From Sparassis latifolia (taxonomy: Eukaryota > Basidiomycota > Agaricomycetes > Polyporales > Sparassidaceae), in the NCBI GenBank assembly GCA_018466975.1, contig CM031561.1, positions 682,001 to 746,000 on the forward strand: a DNA stretch of 64,000 nt, in the 5' to 3' direction. The position numbers and the translations under genes were made by a program. This document shows, piece after piece, positions 1 to 12,500 of the stretch (within the stretch, counting starts at the first letter, position 1; each line of letters opens with the position of its first letter). Under the pieces are notes generated by a model. That model did not search any database. It was not told the origin of the DNA and saw only the letters and a list, made by a program, of their open reading frames with translations.

Positions 1-1482
1 AGAGTAATCTCAAACGGTGCTTTAGCAATCGAATCGGGTGTATCGTTCAGTCTTCAAGGTTCGGTCCGGTCGGTAGTTCGTTGTTAGACTCTAGGAAGTC
101 ACAGAGAGTAATAAGATCTCGACCTAATGTTACGCGGCAGCGAAACACGAGCGTCAAGTCGAGTTGTCACGAGACAAGGTCTTAGTCTAAGACACAAGTC
201 CGTTCAAGTGACACTTCTGGCGATGTCCTCGCACTGAAGGTCGGTCAGAGTTCGTTCTTATGACTCGTAGTAGCTGTCTGCTACTAACGGTCGATTTCAG
301 TCAAAGGCAAGTGAAAAGCTGGTTTAATGGTAACCAGGTCGAGATGGGGATCCAGCTCGACAAGGTCGTCTATTTATACAAAAGGTATCCGCAGTACTAC
401 ACAGTAATGCGGGATCGTTCATTGGCTAGATAAGGTGAAACGATATCTGGGCAGGGTAACGGCGAGGAAGTAATATGTATGAGAAAGCTGAGTAAGGTCG
501 TGAGAGATAATCAGTACTAATGGGGATAACGAGTCGTGTATCAGAACGAGGTAAAGATGAGGCATACATGCACGTCTTGCATGTGTGATAAGAAGAAGGT
601 CCGGAGTTGGATCCGGTGTAACCCCAGACTAGGGGTTCTAGTCATCTGGGTAAAGAATCGGAGGTTGCGCTCCGATGAGTCGCGTGTTGGATCACGTGGT
701 CTGGTAACGTAAAGGGAACAAGGAGAAGAAAAAGAAAAGATGTGCCACAAGTGAGGAGCGTTGTAACACAGCAACCATATCGAAATGGATATCGAGGGGT
801 AAAGCATCGATAGAATATTGATTGCTAGAAGGGTTGCAAAATAATACGAAGCCTTGGATGAGTCTATAAATTGACATAGTTGGTCAGTTGTTAGTGGTGA
901 AGGATCGAGGTATGCTTCCATCGCAATGATGTTGGTTTTGACGGGTAGAATCATATTATGTATGAGGCGAGTTATTCGAGGATCAATGCCCTCCATATCA
1001 AGAAAAAAGGATAGGGAATGAAACCCGAGTAGATGGTATGAAAGAAATGAGACCGATCATGGTTTCGGCGGAAATAACAAACGTGGCAGACAGCAGACAT
1101 CTAGACCATGACCGTCGGAAGCAGAGTGGAGTGTTGGGCTTACCAATGGGATCTTCTGCACCGCAGCTAAATCCCATATGCCATCGGGCTCGTACGTGCG
1201 ATGAAATATAAAACGCGGATATAGGGAGGAATGCACGTGTGTTGGATATCACTTCTACAATAGCCTCCACAGGAGTGGTGTCGTCAGCGACCGTCTGTTC
1301 AATGTCACTCATACAGCGTGAGTCTTATGCATAATGACTTTGAATCGTACACATACTGATAAATCATCTTGATACAGACACCAGCGGAAAACTGGTGCGC
1401 GATCTTTTCCCAGATTATTTGCCTCGTTACGATTCAAACATGCCAGATATGACTCGGCAGACATTGGCACCTTGGTGAGTAG
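1..1482. other. Left edge, no gene recognised
   Basis: I could not assign a gene to this stretch. The minus strand carries short open frames around 541-996 and 998-1312. They do not join through a phase-compatible intron and match no family I know. The base composition resembles the Helitron island to the right rather than the gene-dense part of the window. A TATA-like run (tatttataca) lies near 370, as in many promoters or LTRs, but I found no terminal repeat that would prove an LTR element. Confidence 0.4.
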
Positions 1483-2471
1483 TCCCATTGACATTGGAGC
1501 AATTGTTTGAGTGGGCATATGTCGAATCAGAAGAGGACGACGCCAGCCATCCTAAGCATGTGTTGTTGTATTGTCCCTTGGTGTTCGAGGCGAGTAGCGA
1601 TAGCATCAATATGTCGGTCACAATTCGTTTGCAAGGTTTTTTGAGTCAATTCAATCTAGGCGCAGTTGGAAATTGGACGAGGTGAGCGATTGTAAGGGAT
1701 AGGCAGTTCGACTGAAAAATCTATATGCATCATAGGCAGGAGAAAGACACGCCGAGAGCGGTACAGACGTTGGCATTACATCTGAACAATGCCACAGCTG
1801 CATTCGATGCTCAAGTGGAAGCGATGCGAGGCATTAGGGAACTTGTTTTGCGGAGTCTCAGAGTGTATACAGGAAAGGACCATCGATTGAAATTGTCTGC
1901 GATAAAGCTGGAACGGCGGGTGTTCACACAGGTGAGTTGACTCGGAGAGAGTAGGACCTTGAATCTTACCTCTTCATGTAGTTGGCTTCTGGGCATGCAG
2001 ATGTTAAGTGTGCGTTGCAAAAGTCAGACCGTTGGTATATGGCTGCGAAGAAAATCGATCATCGCTGGAGGGTCGCGCATCGTATTATGACAGCATACCT
2101 CGACAAAGAAGGGCATCGAATTTTATGCTCTCCAATGATATTGAACCATGGGGATTTCGTGGACGTATCTGCTTCCGTTGAGGTAGTGCGATTCCGTACT
2201 GGTGATCATAAGGAGACGCAGGTTCGATTCACAATGTGTGAAGTTCTTCGTTTGGCGACGAAGAATGAATGTGAGGTGAGCCTATGTCAGAGGATGGTAA
2301 GATTGTACATAGGTTTGATGAAATCCGAAGCAGGCAATCCAGACTAGGTCTGTCAATTATGGAGACAAGCCATTAGGGACGATTTATGCCCCATCGGGAT
2401 TGGGCCTTTCAGAATCGACTGTTCACTTCACAGAGGTCGAAAACAGGATACGGAGAAGGGGGACGCTATGA
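1483..2471 (+). CDS. Hypothetical protein, four-exon model, 5' end unresolved
   Basis: Not a family I recognise. Three phase-compatible introns connect open frames: 1682-1735 (54 bp), 1932-1981 (50 bp) and about 2276-2333 (58 bp), each with a GTGAG donor and an AG acceptor. The joined product is about 290 residues of ordinary globular composition, with a basic stretch rich in K, R and W in the middle (KKIDHRWRVAH). It ends at a TGA at 2469-2471. An acidic alternative tail in another frame ends at 2542. No convincing ATG precedes 1488 in frame, so the first exon is incomplete or further exons lie upstream. The gene sits head-on to the F-box-like genes beside the Helitron and could be a captured gene. 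Existence of a spliced gene is moderately supported; function is unknown. Confidence 0.45.
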
Positions 2472-2659
2472 TGACGGATTCCGAGGATTCGTATGAAGAT
2501 ACGAGCGACCGTGGCAGTGAGATCGGTGAATTTTTCGGATAACTAGGTCAAACTGCGATATTGTACATTATCATTCTGTACTTGTATTTGTATGTCAAAA
2601 AATAAAGTATGTTTACGATGAATAGGGATGCGGTCACGAGCATCTCGATATATTCACGG

Positions 2660-3647
2660 CTATTGATTGTCTTTGAGTACGTCATCATAGTTCTCATAAG
2701 TATCCATCATAATAAACGTCCATCTACTAGACTGGTGATGCGCAACGCAGAGGGAATCACATGGAGGACCAAAGAATTGCCAACGGACACCGAATACGGG
2801 CTGAAATGTGGAAGGTCGATGCTCGGGGATAGCCCGCGAGCCGTTAAACGTGATAGCAAGACTGGCTCCGTCCCCAAATTCGCGATAATGCCTGAAACAG
2901 GACCACAATTCGAGACAGGGATGCTTCACGGGGGTGTCTTCGCAGTCGGATGCGTGAAATCCAAATTCGTATCCGTGCGCAAGGTAATGGGTAAGATCTG
3001 TATACTCGCTTTCGGTGAAAATATGGGAGATAAGGAGCCCGCGATTCTGTAGAGTTAGCGATGGATATGCACAACCAAAATTATCCAGTGCGAGATAATT
3101 CATCAGCAATGTTGTCCACGAATGCGTAACAGGATACAGTGCTGATTCGGAGGCACTACAGCATATGTTGATGAAGAAGCCCGTGGTCGTTAGTAGCCAC
3201 CTGATGGAGATACAGTCCCTTGCCAAAATCTCCTGTTTCTCCGTCGGGAATATGGGAAATTCGGTGACATATGACTGGTGGACAAAGTAGTAGAGGATTG
3301 CGTGGATATTCGTTCGTGGAACACAGATGTGCAAGCATTTCGGAAAGATGGTTGTTTCGCGGTTAATAAACCGTAATGCTGCCGGCCCAGAGATAACACT
3401 GCTGGTACAGAGCATACAGTGTTGAAAGGTTTGCGGATTGACAACGAATGGCGTTAGAAGAGCGAAGGATGTACGTTTAAGTTCATTATGAATGGTGATT
3501 GTACGCCGTTTACTGAGCCTGCGCCAAAGCAAAAGGGTTGTAAGGTCCATGTGGGAAGCTATCTCGGCTTCAATATCCTCGATGACATTAAGGGTCAAGC
3601 TTTAGAATTAAAATGATTCAATGCATAGACAATACTCACCGCGTCAT
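2660..3647 (-). CDS. F-box-like protein, expanded basidiomycete family, copy B
   Basis: About 315 residues. An 8-nt first exon (ATGACGCG, minus strand 3647-3640) joins across a 40-bp GTGAGT...AG intron (3639-3600) to the long exon. The amino end (LTLNVIEDIEAEIASHMDL...LLLWRRLSK) has the spacing of an F-box: a leading hydrophobic helix, then an alternation of leucines and basic residues. The centre shares a signature with the gene at 4124-5065: ALYP, WTT, MNYL, a CAYP-x-LT block and RGLL. F-box proteins usually recruit substrates to SCF ubiquitin ligases. That role is inferred here from the weak F-box alone, and the conserved central domain has no function I can name. The frame is intact, unlike the neighbouring Helitron. 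Confidence 0.6.
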
Positions 3648-4123
3648 TGGAATCACACAACAGAAAAATTAGGATATTAATGGACGTACAACAAGGAGAA
3701 CGCAATAACACAAAGCCAACCGGGCGGCTTACGATATCGATTGTGAGGGGCGTGATTCATGATTTTGACAGTGGGGATCATGAGCCAGCACCATGTGCGT
3801 CATCAAACACAGGAGCGCGATTAGCAAGCGTATTCCATTATCCCAATGCAGGCTACATGGCAGCAGCGCAAGTGTACAAGGCATCTATTTTCGAGAGATA
3901 GCGTTAAGCGGAATAGACTCGTCAACGGGCAGATGACCTAGCAGTCATGGACAGTATTAAATTTCTCACTGACCTTCCAATCTTTCAGGTATAACCACGC
4001 TATTGTCGTGTGTATCGTACACTGCAGTCGGCATTATGGTCATTAATTGAAGTGCATTATGTACAACTCGTATCTGATTCAAAGAGATATAAGGATTCGC
4101 CCGTTCAGTGAACATTACATTGT
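3648..4123. other. Spacer between the two F-box-like genes
   Basis: No gene seen. Short open frames on the plus strand (for example 3647-3901) lack a plausible start and resemble nothing known. The stretch must hold the promoter of copy B and the 3' end of copy A. Confidence 0.5.
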
Positions 4124-5065
4124 TTACAGTAGATCAAGGCAAGAAGTTACATACATTGACGGCGACGCTAAATCTTCCGTTTGACACTTGTCACCGCATC
4201 CTCTTCCGCCACGGCACCATACAACAGTCAGTAAATTGGGTAGAGCGAGCTGCGTAGCTACCTCTTCTTCATATGCTCGTGTATGCTCCGTCAAGCGTCC
4301 TAGCAAACATGCGTTATCTCCGAAAAACTGTATTGTGTTTGGACAGGCAGATGATGCATTACATCCGATCTCCATGTTATGGTCTTGACCCCACGTAAAA
4401 TCATACAGTCGGAAGTCAAATCCACACATCGTGTATTTGTCGATACATCCTAGAACACGCGGAGAAGGATAGCACCCGTCCAATAGAGAAATTGGGTTAA
4501 GGAGACCTCGATGACAGAATGTCAGATCTGGATATGCACAACAGAATGTATCTGCTGTGAGATAGTTCATGACGGCAGTTGTCCAAAAAAATGCGAGGGG
4601 ATAAAGTGCAGTTGTAGCAGTGCTTTGAATGACATCTATCTGTCGGTCTCCTCGATGAAGATGCGTTATCTCCTCGATTCCAAATCCCAAAGTATAAGGT
4701 GGCCAAATGGCATCCTCCACGAAGGCGTAGTGTTCTGTGTTAACGAGATATTGAACCAAACGTGAGTGATATCCATGAGGCACATAGAAGTCCAAATCAT
4801 TCGGCACGAATTCGAAGTCAGGATCAAAAAATTCGATGACGAACGATCCAGATATGATAGATTGAGAGATATGCATGGTAGCGCGGAGGCCATTAGGATT
4901 ATCAACGAACGGAGCTAGGCTACAGTTATAGCCATGGTTTAGATGAGTCGATATAAGACAAGAAGGAATAATCTTGGAACAACGCCACGCAAGGATGGAA
5001 CGTATATCGGAATATCGGAGGATTCCAAAGATACAGTCTTCGTTTAATCTGTAAACCATCAGCAT
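4124..5065 (-). CDS. F-box-like protein, expanded basidiomycete family, copy A
   Basis: Single open frame of about 313 residues. I chose the ATG at 5065-5063; another in-frame ATG lies at 5059. The first 30 residues (LNEDCIFGILRYSDIRSILA then WRCSK) read as an F-box-like helix pair. Residues of about 90-100 contain DLDFYVPHG, which recalls the acidic strand of nucleotidyltransferase folds; that is only a resemblance. A central block (ALYPLAFFWTTAVMNYLTAD, then CAYPDLT and RGLL) is shared with the gene at 2660-3647, so the two are tandem paralogues transcribed in the same direction. Families with this block are numerous in mushroom genomes. A part in ubiquitin ligase complexes is inferred, not shown. 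Confidence 0.65.
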   Translation of the reverse strand: MLMVYRLNEDCIFGILRYSDIRSILAWRCSKIIPSCLISTHLNHGYNCSLAPFVDNPNGLRATMHISQSIISGSFVIEFFDPDFEFVPNDLDFYVPHGYHSRLVQYLVNTEHYAFVEDAIWPPYTLGFGIEEITHLHRGDRQIDVIQSTATTALYPLAFFWTTAVMNYLTADTFCCAYPDLTFCHRGLLNPISLLDGCYPSPRVLGCIDKYTMCGFDFRLYDFTWGQDHNMEIGCNASSACPNTIQFFGDNACLLGRLTEHTRAYEEEVATQLALPNLLTVVWCRGGRGCGDKCQTEDLASPSMYVTSCLDLL

Positions 5066-5720
5066 GCGCACTCATGTAAAATCAGCGAGGGGCGCACGTT
5101 ATAGAAGTGGACATGGCTTGCAATGTAAAGATTATACACACCAATAGGGGTGTAAGATACGATAGACCTGTTAGAATGTAAGCACGTGACAGCTGATTAT
5201 CAATCGTCCAAATTTGACCGACAGTGATTTTATAGCATCAGGAGCATAAGTCACAGCACGTATGAACAGCTCGATGACTTCCTTAGTAGCACTGCATTAA
5301 ACAAAGAGGGAACTGATTGCCTATCGAGTGGACTGCATAGCATTGCGAAAACACAGGTACGCACCTTCAGTAGTCAAGGAATTCGCTTGAAGTAGTTTGT
5401 TTGTAGTCAATCAATCAGACCAATTATTCTCCTCTGAGCATGCCTATTGTGATACCTCCATCTAAATATGCACGACGCAACGATCATTGTGTTATCCGAA
5501 AGAACACTCAATAACTTGCCTCTCGGACAAGCAACTCTGTCTGCCCTGCAAATACAAAGACAGATGTCGACGAAGTTTGAGATAGTCCGGTTGTCGATAT
5601 GACAGACACCAACACTCTCCGATGTACTATACGTGTGATAGTTGTTTGTGCACCGGTTGAGATAGATGTCAGCGGCGAGTGGCGGTGAAGATGTATACAA
5701 CACTAAACTCAAATGCATTG
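5066..5720. other. Spacer between F-box-like gene A and the Helitron protease frame
   Basis: No independent gene supported. A minus-strand open frame at 5407-5772 overlaps the end of the protease frame in another phase. It could be a last exon of that gene joined by an intron, but I found no clean splice pair. The 3' terminus of the Helitron (CTRR preceded by a hairpin) should lie here or further left if the F-box-like genes are cargo. I did not identify it. Confidence 0.4.
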
Positions 5721-6593
5721 CTATGCAGTAAGAACGTACAACAAATGACTCGCCTGCTTGCCTATTGCACAACTTAAATCTGTATGTTTTGCATCATTAA
5801 TTTCTCGTAAACATTGACGACCCATTGCCGCGCCATCGTGAAGCCAAACAACGTTGGCAGACATGATATAACAACTTATAAAATGACTGCTACCTAAGTA
5901 GATAACTCCCGCAAGCAGCCAACAATGATTAATACTCCCCAGTGTAAGCATCAACTCAAGGTCGATAGAAAGAGAGCGCGGAAATATTCCATCAATCGAA
6001 GGTTGTATCTCAACGACAATGATAGAAGGAGAAAACACAAAATCTGCACTTGTACTTATTTGCGACCCACATGAATTACATCGTCTGTCGAAGTTATTCA
6101 GCCAGTGAGCATACAAGACGGAGCTCATACTATAAGGGAGATTGCCTTGCAGACCACGCAGCGACTCCTGATGAATAACCACGACTGTATCCCAAATGAA
6201 GTCATCACCAGAAGGTTGTACAACTTCGTTGCAATGATCACAATATGAACGCATTGACGCGAGCGGCTCACAGTGACGAAACAACAATTGCGTGATTTCG
6301 GTCACTGCGGTGAGGGCATGGCCGATTCTAGGAAACCAGGACATATTAAATTGACACAGGCCATCACAAAAGTGATCGCGAATGTCTTCCAATGTCGATT
6401 GGCCACCAGAAACAGCGGTAAAACCATGTAAGATATCAGTGAAGAAAGTGTTATCAGGTAAACAATTAGCACCTATCCTTCCATCAGTGAACATATTCCA
6501 GAGTAGGGTAAGTAATGAATCATACGCACAACTCCAATTTTCATAGTCCCAAATGATCCCAGTGTGAACACGGACCTCCGGTGTCGAATTCAA
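5721..6593 (-). CDS. Cysteine-protease (deubiquitinase-like) domain at the 3' end of the Helitron
   Basis: An open frame of about 290 residues overlapping the end of the helicase frame by 4 nt in another phase. Near the start it has W-D-Y-E-N-W-S-C-A-Y-D, the cysteine box seen in papain-fold peptidases; the candidate nucleophile is Cys22 (about 6528-6530). A late block with GSSHFISCYI would hold the catalytic histidine. Two CxxC pairs (CDHC and CNSC) between them could bind zinc, as in many ubiquitin-specific proteases. Similar domains are commonly found fused or adjacent to Agaricomycete Helitron helicases. Function is inferred: ubiquitin or polyprotein cleavage. The frame has no internal stop although the helicase is heavily broken. 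It was probably once one polyprotein with the helicase, and a frameshift may separate them now. Confidence 0.6.
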   Translation of the reverse strand: MNSTPEVRVHTGIIWDYENWSCAYDSLLTLLWNMFTDGRIGANCLPDNTFFTDILHGFTAVSGGQSTLEDIRDHFCDGLCQFNMSWFPRIGHALTAVTEITQLLFRHCEPLASMRSYCDHCNEVVQPSGDDFIWDTVVVIHQESLRGLQGNLPYSMSSVLYAHWLNNFDRRCNSCGSQISTSADFVFSPSIIVVEIQPSIDGIFPRSLSIDLELMLTLGSINHCWLLAGVIYLGSSHFISCYIMSANVVWLHDGAAMGRQCLREINDAKHTDLSCAIGKQASHLLYVLTA

Positions 6594-9500
6594 TATATCA
6601 CATGCTGGATAGTCTTCTGCAGATACCAGACGCGCCGCTTAGCCTTTAACTCGGAAGGAGGAACGAAAGTAGATGTGTCGGCTTTACGTTTACGTGCATA
6701 CGTGGATTGGCGTTCATTTGAGGAGTTGGACCGCACCGACTTTTGCACTATATGAAACAGTTGAGGAACTGGAGGAAGGCATAATTCGGCATCAGTTATA
6801 TCTGACCAAGACAATGCAGCAGGAACGACACAAGGAACGAATCGTTTCCCCTTCCACTTCTGTAAGCTGTCTATCACCGAATGACGAGTAGTAGTCGATA
6901 TATAACCCAGCAGCTGTCCGCTATAACATACGGAAGTAATATAATCCAACATTTCCAGTTCCCGAAATTCAGTTCGCAATGCACCAAATGCACCTCCATG
7001 GAGCTTGCTTCGATCATATCCTTCGAGAATCAGAGTTCCGTGTAAACTAGAGCTGTGAGATAGCACAGTGTAAATAGACTGGTGCCCACAGTTATGTTTC
7101 AGATGGCATGGATTGTTCGGTCTCGTTCGACCTTGAGAACCATAATCTGACATAGCGAAATTGAGGAGAACACGTACTTGCTCGCGATCAATCTGAACCG
7201 TGGAATCGTTGGGTAGTGAACAACAGATGGCAATCTTTGAACGCGTAAGGGGAATAACGTTAGGAGGTAGTTCATCTACCTGAACAGTCCTAGGTGGATC
7301 AGACAATTTAATGAACAGTGTGTCAAGGATTTCATTACCTAAGGTGGATACATGACTATCCCATTCTACCACAGTTGCTTCGGCTCCATTTGTCGCGCAT
7401 AGCTCTGTTGCTTCGTTTGATTTCAGCATAACCGGCATACCTACACACAAAGGCAAAATACCTGCTTGCTGACTGGTTGAGCAAGGGGGAAGATTCCACA
7501 ACGTCTTCTGTAACGTACCCGGAATAGAAGACGATGTATGAGGCGGATCCACAGTTCGAGCACTCTTACGTTGTGACTGCCGCAAAGATGACGACATCTG
7601 GGCTTTTTCAGGCCATGTATCGATGGAATGAAATAATGCAATTTTTGTCCATGATCTGCTGCGAATTGAGAACACATGTACGTGTTAATAGCATCGCGAT
7701 GAGCATTGAGGGCAGTGATTATAGAGACATAGCGAAAGTTGTCGTCTAGCAAAGATTGCGAGTTAACATGTTGACCAACGACACAACTATCCAGTAACTG
7801 AAAGTCATCCTGCGTGCATGCTTTATATCGCATATTTTCCAACGCGTGCCGGAATAATTGATCTTCAATACACATACCAGTTTGACTCATATTACGATGC
7901 AAAATGACTACCGTCGTAAACTGATGCCATAGCGCTTTTCCCATCGCCGCCTGCTGATCGTCTTCTCGTTCGGGTAGCAGTCCAGCATTCACTTTACTGC
8001 TGTACAAGCACGGTTTAGGACCTACTGGAGGTAATTGCGCGAAATCACCTGCAAGGATGACACTCCGACCACCGAATGCACGAACAAAGTCTGAAAATGC
8101 ATGCATTAACTGAGCACTGATATTATAAAGATCAGTACAAGACAGCATTGATACCTCATCCAAGAATATTAGATCCACGTTAGCGACACGCTCATGAATT
8201 TTAGACAAGGTGTTTGAAGTTTTGCTAGGGCCACTACAACCGTCGTACTGTCGCCCAAAACCAAGGACAGAGTGATATGTGTTCCCATCCACTAGGGAAG
8301 CTGTACTGCCAGTGGGCGCTACGATGAGGAATCTATAAGCTTCATCTCGAACAACTAAGAAAAACATCAAGGAGTGTAACACTCGCGACTTTCCTGTCCC
8401 TCCCATACCACCGAGATACATCTATAGTGGCTCATTTTCATGGTGGTGAAGAAATCGAGCAGCAAGAATGAATGCACGCTGCTGCTCGTCGTTAAGGGAG
8501 AAATAGTCGATGACTCCAGTAAGCAAGGACACCGCAGCATCTTGAGGAGGTCGAGAATAGGATTCGAGCGCGGTTGAGGAAGGAAAATCAAAAATGCTCA
8601 TGACTTTCACCATACCAGAATCATCAGTTCCGCGAACAGAATGTAGTGCAGATGGTGTAACAGACGATTCGCGATCGGTGCCGTGATGAATGCTGTGACA
8701 GCGCATTCGTACTGCGATCACAGCATCTCTAGCATTACAGACAGCAACTTTCCAAGCTGCCGGGCATCAATACTGGAATGAGTGCGTGAAGTCTTCGTTG
8801 ATACCGATCATTATACAATCAGTTCGTGGTTGTACAAAAATCCTCCGCAACATCGCAGTCATAGCAGATATGCGCATTTGAATCTTCGCAGCCTCAGTAC
8901 CCACCCCTTCTATAATATCGAGTAAGTCGATTATATAACCATCTGCCGCCTGAGTCGACTGTTGCATTTGGAGCTCTTCCTCCAAGACATGTGCAAGTCC
9001 ATCCTCAAACGAAGCAATTCCCCGATCTTCCATAGCCAGTGCCCGACGAATGGCGGAGTAGTCATCGCGAGCATCGAGACACTAATATAACACATGCATA
9101 TGTTTCATAATCTGTACGTGTTCACCTGCAAATGAAGTCAAATCAAACGCTGACTTCCACGAACAACGACCATGAATAATGTCCTTTCCGTCGCGCCAAC
9201 CACCAGGCGAGAAAAATGTAAGCATAGTTTTGCCATACTCATTCAAGTCTCCTTTGTCATTTCGAGGTAAACTACCCCCAATGAAATTCAATATTTTAGG
9301 AGACTTTAACATGCATACTGCATGCGTAGACCGCGGGATGACCACGAAGAAAGATGTGATATTCCGGATGTACGTTATCAGCAATGGCCTCCAATGTGCC
9401 TGCAGATTCTTCGACCTCATCCTCCGACACAAAGTCGTCATTCGGAACGGACGACTTACCGTCAGAATTGTCAACATCGTCAATACAACTCAAACAAAAC

Positions 9501-12500
9501 CCGGGAGACATGCATTTAGCAATGGTCTTACGAAGATAATCGTACAGTGTCCATGTTTCAAATCCTGATGGTCGAAATATATAATCATTTATTCGGGTAA
9601 TAGGAACCACATTATCGCGAACCATCCCAACCACGACCCTATCAGTAGATAGTAAGTCTTCCACGACAACTCCCTCCGCCGACTGGCTCACATACTTCAC
9701 GAAAGAGTACCAATAAAAAGTCTTGAATCTCATATTAGTGTAATGATCAGGTTGTCCTAACAAATTCGCGCAAAGAAATGGACCTCCGGTCTGTTGTTAA
9801 GCTATAAGAGCGTTGACAATTTTCATAATCAGCTTCCGTGCAGCATCCGACGATGTATTGCCAAATCCATCAACACTTTCAATGTGATCCATAACAGACT
9901 TCACAGTTTGGAAAATTGAATGTGTAGTAAGAGGATATTTGGTCACATAATCGGATACATAAGCTATCACAGCGCGAACCTGAGTACCCGAAAGTAAACA
10001 AGTGACATCTGTGTTACATCTAAGAACATAAGACAATACTACACTATATGTATTGATCCACAGCTCGGTCTTCTTGAAACGTATAGCACCTGTATCGGGA
10101 TCTACAACTGTTTGATCAAAAGTCTCTCGAGGAAACCTGGCTCGACAATAACGGTCACGACCGCATAAACATCCCCTGTTGTGGTTCGGATCATGCCGAT
10201 TCGACATGTACACTATGTCGTCTACAGTTTGACAAACATATGCATATCAATCATTTTCCCTTTGTACCGTCAGCAATGGTGGAGGAGGAGATGGAACACA
10301 CATCGTAGGATCACGAAAACTGAAGGAAGCCCCCCCACTAGAATCCATAGATGAAGATCGTCTATTAGCCTCCAACTTACGTTGAATGTCCTCGGACGTA
10401 CCCATAGAATGATCACCTGTATGGCAACTCTCCAGCCATCCAAGCAATTGTTGCCGAAATTCGCTGTCACAAAGGACCTTATCACGAATTTCCTGTGGAC
10501 TAAGACAACCGACAATCCAGAGAACCATATGCAGGTGTAGGGTGAGTCGTCCTTGCGATTCGACAGGAGCATAATATGCTTCCATGGGACCAAACAAACC
10601 ATCCTCCCCCGAATCAGCACGCAAAATATTTACAACAAACGACTTAACCATCAAATGAAAAAAACGAGCGCACGCAACCGGCTACGAGCTATTAACCGAA
10701 GTCGATGTTCAGCATCTCCCAACGAAGGATAAGAAGTAAGCAAATCAATTTTCTCACCACAGTAATAAAGACATATGGGATGCTTGAAATCAACAGGGGC
10801 AAACGTGATGAAGAACACAGGTACACCTTTCACAATGATAAGTGACTTAATCTCGTTGCGCTGATATTTCCTACAAGTAGCAGATCTCTGCACACGGCCA
10901 GCAACGTGGTCAATAATCGACAACAACTCGAAACATTGTTTCTCCGCATCATCCTGCGGTTGGACGTACTCACCATTCTTACCATGATCAATCAACCGCT
11001 GCAATGCGGATGCATCAACCGTTATGATTTTCTCCCGCACAGCTTCAAAATTTCATTTCTCAGTCAATAAATAACCGCCACTGCTACAATCCCGAATTTG
11101 ATTTTGATTGAATACTATAAAGGGGAAAAACTTGTCCACCTGAAACCGACGATCAGCATACAACAACAGATGATGCAAATGCGGCTGCTGTTTCAATCCG
11201 ACCATGATATTCGAATTCTCCAAACTGCCCAAACCATATGGAAAAAGCCAAGGGAACATACCAGGATAAAGTTGAGGGTTATGATACATAGTAGCAGGCA
11301 CGGCATCGTGACCGTACGCCAATACCTTTCCCCCTGATTACCGCAGTTGCAATCTTCTCCTTGTAAGACATATTTATCAGCTCGGCATCGGACAATCCAT
11401 GAACAACGAAAGGACATACTCCATTCTCCATTCCGCGTTCCTCGTCCATCTCGTATGAAGACATTGCTTCACCAGGTACTCCGCCATCAATACTACGATG
11501 AAGCACACACATGGGAGGACCATCCTCAGAATATGACATCAAATTACTGCATGAAATTTGTACATCAGTATAGTCCGAATGATTGAGACATAGCCAATGC
11601 AATGCATCCAGCACAACTCCGTGTCTAACCAATAAAGGTGTACGCTTCACATCATCAATGGTAGGAACGGACAGCCCGACGAACAACACGGCCAAACACT
11701 CCTCGAACTCTTCACGTAAAGGAGGCAGCACATTATGCATTCTTGCAACCGGCTGCGGGAAAGTGACAGCATTCACACATAATTTACGCTGACCTTTATC
11801 GACTTGAACAACAAAAAAATTATGCCAATAACACGCAATCAGCAATTTCTCGACAAACCGAAGATGCTGCAGAATCACCGGCACGTCTCCGAGCCACAAT
11901 CTATTGGCCAACGAATGCGATGGCATACGATGCTTCAGAAGACGATGAAGACAACAGTCACATACCTGCAAGACCTGAGTATCACGATATTCCGAATATA
12001 AAACAGGATCATCCGACTCCAGGCCAACGGAAGACACATCGACGCGCTCCTGACAAGCGACCCTGCAACCTGTCCGTACCAACGGTGACAAATCAATATC
12101 TTTCCGATCGATGGACATCAGCATACTATGAACTACCAGCTCTCCACACACTGCACACGCCCCCTCGCTTATAGCAGCAAATGAAGTGTACTCACACCAA
12201 TCCGATACAAATTGTGCGAAATCTGCAACACGCGCGGTTCGGGCGGAAAATGGGCTCGACCTCGAACAGTCTCGGACAGATCAATTTTTTGAGAACAAAC
12301 ACCGCTCGACGGACGCGACTGGGCCTGAGGTGAAGGAGAAATACTTTGCTCACCACATTCACACACTATAACACAATACAATGCCCCGCAAAATGGATTG
12401 CAACAGTGTGTCCGTAAATAAGACACCACATCTTCCAACCTACGAGTATGATCGAGACGAACATGATGCAACTTCGCCAGCTCAAGCAGAGAATGATAAG

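Noticed and set aside
1..540. LTR of a retrotransposon
   Set aside because: A TATA-like run is present, but no paired terminal repeat, primer-binding site or retroelement coding sequence was found.
541..1312. Two minus-strand open frames as one spliced gene
   Set aside because: The GTAAGC donor near 1153 has no acceptor that keeps the frame into the second piece, and no family resemblance was seen.
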